Assembly (NCBI RefSeq): GCF_006149045.1
Contig: NZ_VBSN01000049.1
Location: 434,001 to 498,000 of the forward strand
DNA: 64,000 bases
Direction: 5' to 3'
Source: Dyadobacter flavalbus
GTDB taxonomy: Bacteria > Bacteroidota > Bacteroidia > Cytophagales > Spirosomataceae
In this document: in pieces, positions 33,200 to 43,079 of the stretch
Layout of the letters: the number at the start of each line of letters is the position of its first letter
Position numbering within the stretch: position 1 is the first letter of the stretch
Notes under the pieces: generated by a model
What the model was told of the DNA's origin: nothing
What the model saw: the letters and a program-made list of their open reading frames with translations, nothing else
The model's database searches: none
Program-made: the position numbers and the translations under genes

Positions 33200-35602
33200 A
33201 TGCAGAAGCTTGAAACGGTCGTGCTTCCAGTTGGTCAATACCTAATTTTCCGAATTCATCTGATGTATATTCCGCTGTTCTTCCCGCAACGAATCACCGT
33301 GTCAACTTCTGTGCGTTCAGCCAGAATGGCTTGTTTATGCCTGTTGGGAATTGCCTGTCAATGGTTGCTGCCTTTTCCTGTTTCAGCGCAAAACATCACC
33401 CGGACTATGGCTAATCAGTTGCTGGCCGGTTTGCAGAAAAATACGGCCGATACAACCCGGATTTCTGCGCTAATCGAACTCGGTAAATTTCAGATTTACA
33501 AAGCCGGCGAAGTCCGGTCGGACTTGGACAGTGCGATTGCCTATTTACAGGAAGCCAAGGATTTAAGCAGAAAACTGATGCTGCAAAGAAAGCTGCACAA
33601 AGTGGAAAGCTTGTTAAGTGTTGCTTATGTAGAGCGTGGTGATTTTCAAACCGGAAAAGCCCATTTTGATAACCTGATTGCGGAATGCCGGGTCAGCGGG
33701 GATAAAGAAGCAGAAGCTGAAGCGAACTATCGGTTTGCAACTTGTATACGCTATATCCTCCAGAATTACCCTGATGCCTTTTCTTACTATCATGAAGCCG
33801 AAAATCTTTATAAAGCTTTACACGATCAGGAGAAGGAAATTCAGGTGGCTGAACAGATTGCTTCACTCCATGAAGACCTCGGCCATCTGGACCTGGCAGA
33901 AGCAAAATTTCTGGTTGTCCTAAACCGGTACAAAGCAATTAAGTTTCCCCGGTTACATTATATCTACAGCAGTTTGGCCAGCGTAAACCGGTTAAAAGGA
34001 AATTATGATAAAGCTCTTTTTTATTCCCTGCAATGCCTGGAAAGTATGAACCGGACGCAGGACACATTGTCAGCGGCGGCTTTTTATGGCACGCTGGCAG
34101 AAATTTACGGGGATTTGAATAAGCCTGCTGAAAGTGTTTACTGGTATAAAAAAACCCTCCAGCAATGGCGCTATGAAAAGCTGCCGAATTTTTCCTTATA
34201 CAATGCTGCCTATCATATTGTTCAGGATTTGGTAGCTCATCACAAAACACAGGAAGCACTGCGTTTGCTAGCCAGCCTTGTTCGTGAAATTAAGCCTATC
34301 AACAATATCCAGAAAGGCTGTGTGGCGCAGGCGCAGGCTTTTTGTTATGAAGATTTGAAAAACTATGCGCTGGCCGAAAAATATTATCTGGAATCCGTTG
34401 ATTGGTTTGATCAGTCGGGCAGCGATTTCGAAATGTCACAAAAGGTGCAGGTGGATGTTGGTGCGTTCTATCTCAAACGCAACAACTATAAGAAAGCCGG
34501 TTTATTTCTCCGGAAAGCACTGAGCTATTCGCCCGTAAAAAACTCCCTGTCAACGATCAAGGATGTTCATTTCATGTTATTCAAAGTGGACTCGACCGCT
34601 GGAAATTACACCTCGGCGATAAATCACTTCAGACAGCATAAAATCCTGAATGACAGCATCTTCAATGAAACTAAATCAAGGCAGCTAGCTGAACTGGAGG
34701 TGCGGTATGCTACTGCCCAGAAGGAACAGCAAATTCAGCGTCAGCAACATGAGCTGGAAAAAGGGAAAACAATGCGTAACAGTATTCTGGCCGGGGCGAC
34801 ACTGCTTTTAGGCCTTCTGGCTATTAGTTATAACCAATACCGCCTGAAACAACAGAGTAACAAGCTCCTGGAAGCCAAACAGCAGGAAATCAATCAAAAA
34901 AATGAATCGCTTCAACACATTCTGATAGATAAAGATTCGCTGCTGAAAGAAAAGGAAGAACTGTTGGAAGAAAAGGAGTGGATGCTGAAAGAGATTCATC
35001 ACAGGGTTAAAAACAATTTACAGATCATTACCAGCCTGCTTCATTCGCAGGGCGTTTATCTGAAAGACAAAGCTGCGCTTTCAGCCATTCGCGAGAGTCA
35101 GAACCGGGTGCATGTGATGGCACTGATCCATCAGAAGCTATACCAGTCAGACAGACTTGCAACGATTTCAATGGCTGAATACATTGACGAAATTGTCGAT
35201 TATTTACTGGTTACGTTTGACCGGCAAAACTCGGTTATAAAAAAAGTAACCGTCACGCCTGTGAATCTGGATATTATTCTGGCAGTTCCCATTGGACTTA
35301 TCCTTAACGAGGTCGTTACCAACTCTTTGAAATACGCCTTTCCCGCCGGTCAAAAAGGAACGATTGGTATTGAACTGATCGAAGTGGCCAGCCAAACCTA
35401 CCGACTCACGCTCAGTGATGATGGCGTAGGTTTCCCCCCCGACTTGAATCCAAACCGCAGTCGTACGCTGGGAATGAGCCTCATCCGCGGGCTCAGTAAA
35501 CAACTTGGGGGCAAACTTGAGATCAATCAGGAATCAGGCGTGGTAATCAGTCTGCTGTTTAATGAAGAAAAAGTTGGTGTGACAGAAACTGCCTGCATCT
35601 AG
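33200..35602 (+). CDS. TPR histidine kinase (HisKA_2 type)
   Basis: A hybrid sensor of about 800 residues. After a hydrophobic segment (MACLCLLGIACQWLLPFPVS) there is a long helical region with TPR-like repeats (to about residue 480), one transmembrane helix (ILAGATLLLGLLAISYNQYR), a coiled coil, and a HisKA_2 domain with the phospho-His in EIHHRVKNNLQIITSLLHSQ. The ATPase domain has NEVVTNSLKYAF and SDDGVGFPPDLN. The start is uncertain: TTG at 33167 overlaps the regulator stop, and ATGs at 33200 and 33263 are alternatives. The layout suggests a periplasmic TPR sensor that phosphorylates the adjacent regulator. Confidence 0.9.
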   Translation: MQKLETVVLPVGQYLIFRIHLMYIPLFFPQRITVSTSVRSARMACLCLLGIACQWLLPFPVSAQNITRTMANQLLAGLQKNTADTTRISALIELGKFQIYKAGEVRSDLDSAIAYLQEAKDLSRKLMLQRKLHKVESLLSVAYVERGDFQTGKAHFDNLIAECRVSGDKEAEAEANYRFATCIRYILQNYPDAFSYYHEAENLYKALHDQEKEIQVAEQIASLHEDLGHLDLAEAKFLVVLNRYKAIKFPRLHYIYSSLASVNRLKGNYDKALFYSLQCLESMNRTQDTLSAAAFYGTLAEIYGDLNKPAESVYWYKKTLQQWRYEKLPNFSLYNAAYHIVQDLVAHHKTQEALRLLASLVREIKPINNIQKGCVAQAQAFCYEDLKNYALAEKYYLESVDWFDQSGSDFEMSQKVQVDVGAFYLKRNNYKKAGLFLRKALSYSPVKNSLSTIKDVHFMLFKVDSTAGNYTSAINHFRQHKILNDSIFNETKSRQLAELEVRYATAQKEQQIQRQQHELEKGKTMRNSILAGATLLLGLLAISYNQYRLKQQSNKLLEAKQQEINQKNESLQHILIDKDSLLKEKEELLEEKEWMLKEIHHRVKNNLQIITSLLHSQGVYLKDKAALSAIRESQNRVHVMALIHQKLYQSDRLATISMAEYIDEIVDYLLVTFDRQNSVIKKVTVTPVNLDIILAVPIGLILNEVVTNSLKYAFPAGQKGTIGIELIEVASQTYRLTLSDDGVGFPPDLNPNRSRTLGMSLIRGLSKQLGGKLEINQESGVVISLLFNEEKVGVTETACI

Positions 35603-35652
35603 TACCAGCGTCTTTTGGAAAACGCGTCAATCGCAGGTTATGATGTAGCTTT

Positions 35653-36564
35653 TTACCAAGGGTCAGAAATGGCTTGTAAGTAACTGCTTCCGGCGCGGTT
35701 TTGAACAAGTAAGCTTCGCCGGTATTCCGTTGGCGTAGTCTGATAATAGCGTTTGAAAAGTTTGTTAAGATGACAGATATCGGTGAAGCCAAATTCGTCC
35801 GCTATCTGCGAGATACTCATACTACTGCGTCGTAACCTGGTTTCAACGAGCTGAAGCTTGTAGCGGATAATATACTGACTGATCGATTCACCAGCCTGTT
35901 GCCTGAAAAGCGCACACAAATGACTCTGCGAGTAATTGAATACCTCTGCAATCCTTTCCATTCGCAGGTGATCCGGCATGGTAATATGATGGCAGATATA
36001 CATACTGATCCGGTGCATGAGTGACGCTGCCGCAACACTCGATGCGCTGATTCCCTGTTGCTCGGCAAGCTGGCGGTCCACTAAACCCAGAATCGTTTTC
36101 ATCAAGGTATCAACTATTTGATTTGAAGCGAGTTGCCGCATGTTATTCTGTTCCGCCAAAATGATTTCAATAAGCGCATTCAGATTTTGCTGTTCTCTGG
36201 CATTGGTTAAAATACTCTCTGCCAGGTGCCTGCTTGCCCTTTGGCCTCTTTGCCGAATCTGTGACCAGGAGTCTGTACCCGGATTGGTTAGCTTCCCCAT
36301 GTACAGCTCTGTGAAGGAAAGACAGCAGAAACAAGTGAGGTTATCGACTTCAAAATAATGATTATCCAAAGGTCCGAGGAAAAACACATCACCAGCCTGA
36401 TAGGTGTAACGATTCCCGTTAACGATATGCCGACCACTTCCTTTCCGAGTCAAAATCAATTCAAAGTGGTTGTGGTCATGAATAGGATAAGGCCATTGGC
36501 TGGTTTCGAAGAGTTGAACGGTGAGGAGTTCATGCTGAATGTTACGTTTCATTTTGAGCGTCAT
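35653..36564 (-). CDS. AraC family regulator with cupin sensor
   Basis: A 303-residue regulator with an N-terminal cupin domain (PIHDHNHFELILTRKGSGRH, YQAGDVFFLGPLDNHYF) typical of sugar-responsive AraC proteins, and two C-terminal helix-turn-helices (MERIAEVFNYSQSHLCALFR and ISQIADEFGFTDICHLNKLF). It is convergent with the kinase gene (50-bp gap) and has no partner on its own strand. The cupin may sense a sugar or uronate. This is a different subtype from the three paralogues at 16141, 41226 and 43378. Confidence 0.9.
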   Translation of the reverse strand: MTLKMKRNIQHELLTVQLFETSQWPYPIHDHNHFELILTRKGSGRHIVNGNRYTYQAGDVFFLGPLDNHYFEVDNLTCFCCLSFTELYMGKLTNPGTDSWSQIRQRGQRASRHLAESILTNAREQQNLNALIEIILAEQNNMRQLASNQIVDTLMKTILGLVDRQLAEQQGISASSVAAASLMHRISMYICHHITMPDHLRMERIAEVFNYSQSHLCALFRQQAGESISQYIIRYKLQLVETRLRRSSMSISQIADEFGFTDICHLNKLFKRYYQTTPTEYRRSLLVQNRAGSSYLQAISDPW

Positions 36565-36766
36565 TTTAGAGAGCAGTCTGGAGAATCAACAACAATGAAC
36601 TACTTCACCAATAAAATGCCAATCTGAAAACCCGTTAAAGTCAACAGCAGAATCGTCTTAAATCATTAAATATTAGTAATTTATATAATTATCAATAGCA
36701 TATTCCACCTACGGATAAATTGGAGTGTCCATTATATCTGGAGGCATACTTTGGAGCCTTAGCTCG

Positions 36767-37135
36767 TTAACTTGGTGCAAAACTGGTATAATGCGGTATA
36801 GCGCTTGCTGCCGGAGCAGTAAAGGCAAGTACCTGGAATCCGGACATCGCAATGGGTTGTTTACTCCGGCATCGCAGTGCATTGGTAATTGTCACACATA
36901 AAAGGAAGAAAGCCAGAAGCATGAGAATTCTTTTGATTGCAGCTACTTTTTCCTGCTTGGCCTGCATGGCGACATGGCTGGATTTTAATTTGATGGCAGC
37001 TGCGTTCAGTTTTTTGACCAACGGCCGTTCCGGATCGGGAGTAATCATGCGATCATTGGCTGCCATCACGTACCGAACTTTTAAAAGCTTTCTGATCAAA
37101 GTCATGATGTTCGTAATCGCTTCTACCTTTAACAA
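36767..37135 (-). CDS. Hypothetical protein with one transmembrane segment
   Basis: A 122-codon frame with one hydrophobic segment (KRILMLLAFFLLCVTITNAL, about residues 68-87) and basic flanks. No family is recognised. It starts 12 bp after the stop of the membrane protein at 37148 on the same strand, so it may be the next gene of that unit. An internal ATG at residue 24 is another possible start. The opposite-strand frame at 36852-37151 is considered its shadow. Confidence 0.32.
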   Translation of the reverse strand: MLKVEAITNIMTLIRKLLKVRYVMAANDRMITPDPERPLVKKLNAAAIKLKSSHVAMQAKQEKVAAIKRILMLLAFFLLCVTITNALRCRSKQPIAMSGFQVLAFTAPAASAIPHYTSFAPS

Positions 37136-37147
37136 AATAGCATGTAA

Positions 37148-37639
37148 CTAACAACTTGCATTATTTATTCTCCTTTGATTCCTGAATTGCAAAATCGAAC
37201 TTACAAGAAATAGCAGGAATAGTGTGAGTAGCGTTTTGGCAATCAACGGATCTGCCGGCCCGCTTGCCAGAGGATGTCCTACCGGCACACGAGTAAACGT
37301 TTCATTTACGGCCGGAAGCAGCGAGAGAAAGAAGCTGAATGATAGAAAAAAGTTTTCAAAAAAACGTGAACGATTGTTTCCCGGCTTCCTGACATGTAAA
37401 TAGTAGGCCCATAAAATCAGGATCACAATTAAAAGTGCAAGAATATGCCCGGGGTTGACACCTTTGACACTGGAAAGCCCCAAAGCAGACAGCGAAGCAA
37501 TCAGTGTGAAGTAGAAATATATTTTTCCGGACAATTTGCCTAAATCTATTTTGGCGCTTCTGAACAGAGATACACATGCGGCGATAATTGCAACGACACC
37601 AATAATGGTATGAAAAATACCTAAATGCGAGAGTCCCAT
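37148..37639 (-). CDS. DUF2306-like membrane protein
   Basis: A 163-residue integral membrane protein with about five hydrophobic helices. The pattern LGIFHTIIGVVAIIAACVSL, LSGKIYFYFTLIASLSALGL and VNPGHILALLIVILIL resembles DUF2306/SdpI-like small membrane proteins. Function is unknown. It is on the same strand as, and downstream of, the AraC gene at 37769, separated by 130 bp. Confidence 0.7.
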   Translation of the reverse strand: MGLSHLGIFHTIIGVVAIIAACVSLFRSAKIDLGKLSGKIYFYFTLIASLSALGLSSVKGVNPGHILALLIVILILWAYYLHVRKPGNNRSRFFENFFLSFSFFLSLLPAVNETFTRVPVGHPLASGPADPLIAKTLLTLFLLFLVSSILQFRNQRRINNASC

Positions 37640-37768
37640 AGTTTTTGTGTTTAGTTAACAACACAAAGTTGGGGTAATCAGAAAAGATTGGTTTTGCGGA
37701 TCGGGTCAGATATTTGGCAATTCGGATCACTGAAACAACACTTCCTACTGTAGACGATATACATCCAG

Positions 37769-38617
37769 CTATTCTTGTTGTGTTGACCGGTAATTGGAAG
37801 GAGAAGTGCCGTATTTGTCATGAAAGCTTTTGGTAAAATTTGCCAGATCATTGAAGCCGCAATCAAAAGCAATATCGGTAATACGCTCGCCGGAAGCACA
37901 GAGCAGCTCCGCCGCTTTCTCCAGACGCCTGTTTCTGATATAATTGGCAGGGGAGTCGTTATATAGCTTCTTGAATTCCCGTTTAAACGAAGAAACACTC
38001 AGATTGCTTTGCTGTGCCAGGTCTTCTATGCCGACCTGGGAGAACAAATTGGCTTCTATGATCTGTTTAAAGGTATAGGTTGTTGAAGAAAAAAGCTGAG
38101 ACAGTATGACTTGCACGATCTCCGCATCCTGCGTTTGTGCCAGAAGAAGGATAATTTCTTTCAGCTTCAAAACCAGAATTTCGTCACTGACCAGGGATGG
38201 ATTCTCAAAATAGAAAAGAAGCCCGTCGATATACTTCTGAATCAGGAAATCATTGTTAACCGCGGCTCGTGACTGATTACTTATGCGGCTGTTCGGTTTT
38301 AAGATCTGAGGGATTTCTCGTTCGTAAATTTTTTTCAGGATGTCTGTATGAAACGTAACAATTACAATCTCACCGTTGCTGTCTGCATGACTGTTTTGAA
38401 TTTGTTTTCCGGAATTCAAACAATTTAGCAACAAGGACTGATGCGTTTTTATTTTCAAGTGATCATCTCCTGATTGATAATCTATTTCTCCCTTCAACAT
38501 ATACAAGAAGCAAGCTTGCTCCGCCACCGGAAATGCAAATTCAAAAGGTGGCTTTAAATCCACCTTTTGAATAAGCGTCTTCCCGAACAAATCAAATTTT
38601 TTATAGTCTGTGATCAT
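37769..38617 (-). CDS. AraC family transcriptional regulator
   Basis: A regulator of about 282 residues with a cupin-like N-terminal half and a C-terminal pair of helix-turn-helices (IEDLAQQSNLSVSSFKREFK and ITDIAFDCGFNDLANFTKSF). The frame extends to 38677, but the ATG at 38617 is preferred because it overlaps the stop of the OsmC relic by ATGA, and the residues before it are the other frame of that gene. The coupling suggests the regulator was once, and maybe still is, translated together with the broken OsmC gene. Ligand unknown. Confidence 0.87.
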   Translation of the reverse strand: MITDYKKFDLFGKTLIQKVDLKPPFEFAFPVAEQACFLYMLKGEIDYQSGDDHLKIKTHQSLLLNCLNSGKQIQNSHADSNGEIVIVTFHTDILKKIYEREIPQILKPNSRISNQSRAAVNNDFLIQKYIDGLLFYFENPSLVSDEILVLKLKEIILLLAQTQDAEIVQVILSQLFSSTTYTFKQIIEANLFSQVGIEDLAQQSNLSVSSFKREFKKLYNDSPANYIRNRRLEKAAELLCASGERITDIAFDCGFNDLANFTKSFHDKYGTSPSNYRSTQQE

Positions 38618-38841
38618 TTGAAAACAAGTACCGCTTCTGATGTTACAGGGATCTTCAATACTTTCGCAATTAAGCAATTCTGTTCTGCGCCTTTCGCGAT
38701 TGAACCAGATTCTTCTGAACTGACGCCCGGAACATTTCGGGTTACTGAAAGATGTACTCCGGTAATCCCTGTTCCATCCATGGATACAATCGCTTCCGTA
38801 TCCAGTGAAGCCGGGATTATTCCCTTCTCTTCGTATTGCAT
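38614..38841 (-). pseudogene. C-terminal fragment of an OsmC-like peroxide resistance protein
   Basis: A 75-codon piece of the OsmC family. The recognisable part is SLDTEAIVSMDGTGITGVHL, GSIAKGAEQNCLIAKVLKIP and VTSEAVLVF, which correspond to the second half of OsmC, including the second redox cysteine (NCLIAK). The first half with the first cysteine is missing upstream (normal length about 140), so peroxidase activity is not expected. Upstream DNA to 39343 shows no trace of the missing part. Confidence 0.7.
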
Positions 38842-39343
38842 AAAAGAAAGATATCTTTTTCGAAATGTATACTCATGACAGAGGGTCTGATTCTTTTAAA
38901 ATAGGATTTGAATGCTTAAAGTTCTTTTAAATTTAAAAATCTTAGCCAAGGGTGCATTATGAAATAGCTTTCTGATCAACAGCATTCTGCCAACTACCAG
39001 GCCTTTCTTGGAATCCATACATAGAGCTTATAAAGTACCGTTCTCTCATACAAAGTTAGAACATAGTAAGAAATGCTATTACCATACTGGTCATGACAGC
39101 TGATCTGGCTTAGCGCTGCGGCATTGTTTCAACGAGCCTTGGTATAGGATTGCTGCAACAATGCCACCATCATTGCCTGAAATTGGGACCTTTAATAAAT
39201 TACATCAAAATAATTAATAGCAGATCGTATTTTTTTACGCATCGCGGAGCCTTGTACCAGTGTGTGTGAATATGTACTTCCAACCGTTTGTTAATAAATG
39301 GCATAGTTTTAATCGCAATTGATCAACTCATCAGCTGCACTTT
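38842..39343. other. Intergenic stretch of about 500 bp
   Basis: AT-rich DNA without recognised genes. It separates the broken OsmC gene from selO. No terminal repeats or clear promoter were identified. Confidence 0.5.
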
Positions 39344-40903
39344 ATGGAAAATTTAAGTTCTAAGCTATTCAAAACAAATTTTGTGAATACCTTCCCAGGT
39401 GATCACAGCGGTAATCTGCAGCCACGTCAAACTCCCGGAGTTTTATATAGCAAGGCAGTACCCACACCCGTACAGAGACCCGAACTTTTAGCCTGGTCCG
39501 CCGAACTGGCAGACAGCCTGGGCATCGCAGAACCTGGTCCGGACGACATACAAATTCTGGGCGGCAACCTGGTTACCCCGTCCATGTACCCCTATGCAGC
39601 CTGCTATGCCGGCCACCAATTTGGCAACTGGGCAGGGCAACTTGGTGACGGTCGGGCTATTACTTTAGGCGAATGGGAAACCCCTATGGGTAATACCTGG
39701 GAGTTGCAGTTAAAGGGCGCCGGCCCTACGGCATATTCACGGAGAGCCGACGGCCGGGCAGTTTTACGCTCATCCGTACGGGAATACCTCATGAGCGAAG
39801 CGATGCATTACCTGGGTGTCCCTACTACGCGGGCATTGGCGCTAGTTACCACGGGCGACAAGGTGGTACGTGATATGTTTTACGACGGGCGACCTGCTGA
39901 TGAGCCGGGTGCCATTGTAATGCGTGCAGCCCCAAGCTTTTTACGTTTTGGTAACTTTCAAATGCTTGCCGCCAGAGGCGAGATCGACAACCTCACGCAA
40001 TTGGTGAACTGGACGATCGAGCAATTTTATCCGCATATTGAAGGCGAGGACAAAGTCCTGCGCTGGTTTGGCGAAGTCGTCGAACGTACAGCCACGATGA
40101 TCGTTGAGTGGCTGAGGGTAGGCTTTGTGCATGGGGTTATGAACACGGATAATATGTCGGTGCTTGGTTTAACCATTGACTATGGCCCGTATTCTTTTCT
40201 TGACAACTACGACCCTAAATTTACGCCTAACACCACCGACCTGCCAGGCAAGCGATATGCGTTCGGCAAACAGGCCAATATAGCTTACTGGAACCTCAGC
40301 CGGCTGGCTAATGCGTTGGTACCATTGATTCCGGAAACGGACAAACTAGAAATTCAACTGAAAGCCTATAAAGATGATTTTTCGCGTAAGTACTACGCCA
40401 TGATGGCAAATAAGCTGGGTTTGGACGGTATAAACGATGAGGATGATGTGAAACTTGTGGCCGAATTCGAAAAAGTATTGACGGCAATCCAGCCAGATAT
40501 GACGATCTTTTATCAGCTACTGATCGATCTGCCGACAGAATTAGCCACCGAGCAGGACATGCTCAGTTATTTTAAGAGCAGCCTGTATAATGACCCTGAA
40601 CCGGGAGGTGCCACTCAGCTTTACACGCTTTTGAAGAGCTATCAGGCTCGTTTAAGTACGAACACCTGCACAAGGGAAGATAGCTTACAGCGTATGCGCA
40701 AAGCCAACCCAAGGTTTATTCTAAGGAATTACCTGCTTCATATGGCGATTGAAGAATTGCAAAAAGGAGAGAACCAACTTTTTTTGAAACTTCAGCAGGC
40801 CATTAAGGATCCATACTCGACAAGCCATGATGAGTTCTTTGAAATGCGCCCCGGCTGGGCGGCCACGAAGCCTGGCTCCTCAACCTTGTCATGCAGCTCA
40901 TAA
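39344..40903 (+). CDS. selO: SelO/YdiU protein AMPylase
   Basis: A 519-residue member of the SelO (UPF0061) family, pseudokinase-fold enzymes that transfer AMP to Ser, Thr or Tyr residues in redox-related proteins. Signature stretches are YAACYAGHQFGNWAGQLGDG, ELQLKGAGPTAYSRRADGRA, VLRSSVREYLMSEAMHYLGV and VHGVMNTDNMSVLGLTIDYG. The end LSCSS corresponds to the C-terminal site that carries selenocysteine in eukaryotic SelO; here it is Cys. Full length and intact. It stands alone between intergenic regions. Confidence 0.94.
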   Translation: MENLSSKLFKTNFVNTFPGDHSGNLQPRQTPGVLYSKAVPTPVQRPELLAWSAELADSLGIAEPGPDDIQILGGNLVTPSMYPYAACYAGHQFGNWAGQLGDGRAITLGEWETPMGNTWELQLKGAGPTAYSRRADGRAVLRSSVREYLMSEAMHYLGVPTTRALALVTTGDKVVRDMFYDGRPADEPGAIVMRAAPSFLRFGNFQMLAARGEIDNLTQLVNWTIEQFYPHIEGEDKVLRWFGEVVERTATMIVEWLRVGFVHGVMNTDNMSVLGLTIDYGPYSFLDNYDPKFTPNTTDLPGKRYAFGKQANIAYWNLSRLANALVPLIPETDKLEIQLKAYKDDFSRKYYAMMANKLGLDGINDEDDVKLVAEFEKVLTAIQPDMTIFYQLLIDLPTELATEQDMLSYFKSSLYNDPEPGGATQLYTLLKSYQARLSTNTCTREDSLQRMRKANPRFILRNYLLHMAIEELQKGENQLFLKLQQAIKDPYSTSHDEFFEMRPGWAATKPGSSTLSCSS

Positions 40904-41225
40904 ATCTGGTCTAAGTCAACACCACTAAATAAAGTTGAAACGATATGTAACGAACATTACGACCGGCAGGACCGGTTCACGTGATATAACCAAGGCTATC
41001 CATAAGTTTTCAGAACCCGGCACCAATTTCCCGATGCTTGGGGTTTAAGCTTGCCACTACCTGCTTTGAAACTCGGGATTTCTTTAACTCGTCCACTGGA
41101 ATAAGGGGCGAGTAACTTTCAACCATTTAACCTTTTCCTCCCAATCGAGAAAGGGATCGGGTTGAATAGAGGCTATGCGACGTTGTTAGCCTTCAGAATA
41201 ATGGTTTGCTGTACCCGAATATGCT
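40904..41225. other. Intergenic stretch with a possible 38-codon fragment
   Basis: No gene was recognised. A minus-strand frame at 41010-41126 (ATG to TGA, 38 codons; LIPVDELKKSRVSKQVVASL) reads like a piece of a real protein but is too short to assign. Nothing else of note. Confidence 0.4.
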
Positions 41226-42140
41226 TTAATTGAAGGAACGCCTGAAATCCAAAGGCGACACACTGGTTTTGAGCTTGAAAAGTTTACTAAAGGATTGGGG
41301 ATGTTCGAACCCCAATTCATACGCTATTTCGCTGATTGAGGCATCACCCGCTGATAACTGTTCCTTTGCCTTATCAATCAGATGGTTATGAATATGCTGC
41401 TGTGTATTTTGCCCGGTAAGTGATCGCAGCATATCACTTAAATAACTTGCACTGACGTTTAACTGCTCAGACATAAACTGGACAGTTGGAAGCCCCTGCC
41501 TTTTCGCGTGTGGTGACTGAAAGTAGGCGTGTAAGATGTCTTCTACCTTTTGAAGGAGATCGCTGCTTACCGCCTTCCGGGTAATGAATTGCCGGTTGTA
41601 GAAACGGTTCGCATAATTCAGCAGCAGTTCGATCTGAGAAATAACAACGTCCTGGCTGAAATTATCCATTCTGTCCTTTAATTCTTCTTCAATACTTTCA
41701 AAAACAGAAATGATCGTGGTTTTTTCTTTTTCCGATAAGTGCAGCGCTTCATTAATAGAATAGGAAAAAAATCCGTACGCCTTGATTTTCCTGGCGAGTT
41801 CGTAACCCAATAAAAAATCCGGGTGGAAAAGTAACGTATAACCCGATTGATCACTGAGTGGTGCATGGCCTCCTGTGATCTGATTAGGCGAAACAAAGAA
41901 CATTCCACCTTCATCGAAATCGTAGTAATGCTGGCCGTATTTGAACTTCCCCTGGAAGTTCATCTTATAGGAAATCTTATAGAAGTTCAGGATATGCGGA
42001 TTAGGTAATTTTCCCAACGGAACAGCACCATCTGCATTATTTATTAAACTTACCAATGGGTGCATAGGTGCCGGTATGTCCAGCGCCTTATGCAGCCTTG
42101 ATAAGGAATGGAATCTATGGTTAGACATCTCATCCTTCAT
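41226..42140 (-). CDS. AraC family regulator (paralogue of the genes at 16141 and 43378)
   Basis: A 304-residue regulator with the same layout as the other two paralogues: MHPLVSLINN near the start, a sensing half with YTLLFHPDFLLGYELARKIK and GFFSYSINEALHLSEKE, RFYNRQFITRK, and two helix-turn-helices (MSEQLNVSASYLSDMLRSLT; ISEIAYELGFEHPQSFSKLF). It begins 12 bp after the stop of the alpha/beta hydrolase at 42153-43079 and is almost certainly cotranscribed. An ATG four codons later is also possible. Confidence 0.92.
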   Translation of the reverse strand: MKDEMSNHRFHSLSRLHKALDIPAPMHPLVSLINNADGAVPLGKLPNPHILNFYKISYKMNFQGKFKYGQHYYDFDEGGMFFVSPNQITGGHAPLSDQSGYTLLFHPDFLLGYELARKIKAYGFFSYSINEALHLSEKEKTTIISVFESIEEELKDRMDNFSQDVVISQIELLLNYANRFYNRQFITRKAVSSDLLQKVEDILHAYFQSPHAKRQGLPTVQFMSEQLNVSASYLSDMLRSLTGQNTQQHIHNHLIDKAKEQLSAGDASISEIAYELGFEHPQSFSKLFKLKTSVSPLDFRRSFN

Positions 42141-42152
42141 ATTGTCTGTTTT

Positions 42153-43079
42153 TTATTTACTTTCAATGCTGCCCAATGCACCCGGTACGCCGTTCAGCGC
42201 TTTCTTGGCTTCTTCCCAACTTAAATCGTTCGGATCGAATGTACTCCGAATATACGCCAGAATGCTTTCGCATACAAAGGCAACACGCTCCGGATTCTCA
42301 TCACTTGTCTCGCGGGCATCATACCCTGATATGCCACCAAAGATGTGTTCGGCGCCAAATACGGTCAGCAGGTCCTTCGGGCCGGGACTTTGATAATAGG
42401 CGTCTGCGCGCCAGTTGTCTACATCAGAGAACATGAGGTTTTTGTCCTGGTCCCCGTTCACAACGAGCGCTGGCAAATCCATGGTGCTGAAATGGCCGGC
42501 CGCCAATACCGGATAGTGCTGTCTGTTTACTCCGTTAAATCCTTCGGGCCCACCGCTCGCGCCAATCAGCACCCGGGCCTTTAATCTTGGTTCTGCGGCA
42601 TTCACTATGTTACCTGTTGCAGGATCTGTTACTTCCATACCTGCCAGCATCGCTACGGTGTGGCCGCCCATGGAATGGCCGATGGCAGCAACTTTTGCTT
42701 TATCGACTCTTCCGGTTAACCCGGGTACAGTTGCAATAATTTCGTCTAAATGATCCAGGATAAATTTCATGTCCGTTGCCCGTGAACTCCAAAACAAGGG
42801 TGCTTCAGGAAGGGATGACGAAAGCCCAAGTGCTCTGGAATTTTGATGAGTTGGCTGAATGACGACAAACCCTTCTGCCGCAAAAAAATCTACAATGGGA
42901 CCATATCCTCTGTACGAAGAGAGAAAATTAGAGGGGCCGTGCCCATGCGAAAGAAGAATGACCGGCAGGTTGTTTCCGCTGGCAGGAGCAGAAACTTTTA
43001 TTTCAAGATCTACGTGACGGCCGGAAACCGGTAATACAACCGGACTGAAGCTGATGATGGGTGTTTGTGACTGTTTCAT
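42153..43079 (-). CDS. Alpha/beta hydrolase (chlorophyllase/PAF-acetylhydrolase-like)
   Basis: A hydrolase of about 308 residues. The oxyanion motif is ILLSHGHGPSNFLSS, the nucleophile is in IGHSMGGHTVAML, and the acid and histidine are expected in VVNGDQDKNLMF and FGAEHIFGG. The start at 43079 (second ATG, MKQSQTP) is preferred over the frame start at 43109. No signal peptide is seen. It probably cleaves a lipid-like or aromatic ester and is the enzyme half of an enzyme/AraC module. Confidence 0.88.
   Translation of the reverse strand: MKQSQTPIISFSPVVLPVSGRHVDLEIKVSAPASGNNLPVILLSHGHGPSNFLSSYRGYGPIVDFFAAEGFVVIQPTHQNSRALGLSSSLPEAPLFWSSRATDMKFILDHLDEIIATVPGLTGRVDKAKVAAIGHSMGGHTVAMLAGMEVTDPATGNIVNAAEPRLKARVLIGASGGPEGFNGVNRQHYPVLAAGHFSTMDLPALVVNGDQDKNLMFSDVDNWRADAYYQSPGPKDLLTVFGAEHIFGGISGYDARETSDENPERVAFVCESILAYIRSTFDPNDLSWEEAKKALNGVPGALGSIESK

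Noticed and set aside
36852-37151. 99-codon plus-strand frame opposite the small membrane protein
   Set aside because: The minus-strand frame fits better with its neighbour; the plus-strand frame is likely a shadow.
39140-39160. Possible sigma54 promoter upstream of selO (GG...GC)
   Set aside because: The spacing between GG and GC is 9 instead of the required 10, and the remaining consensus is poor.
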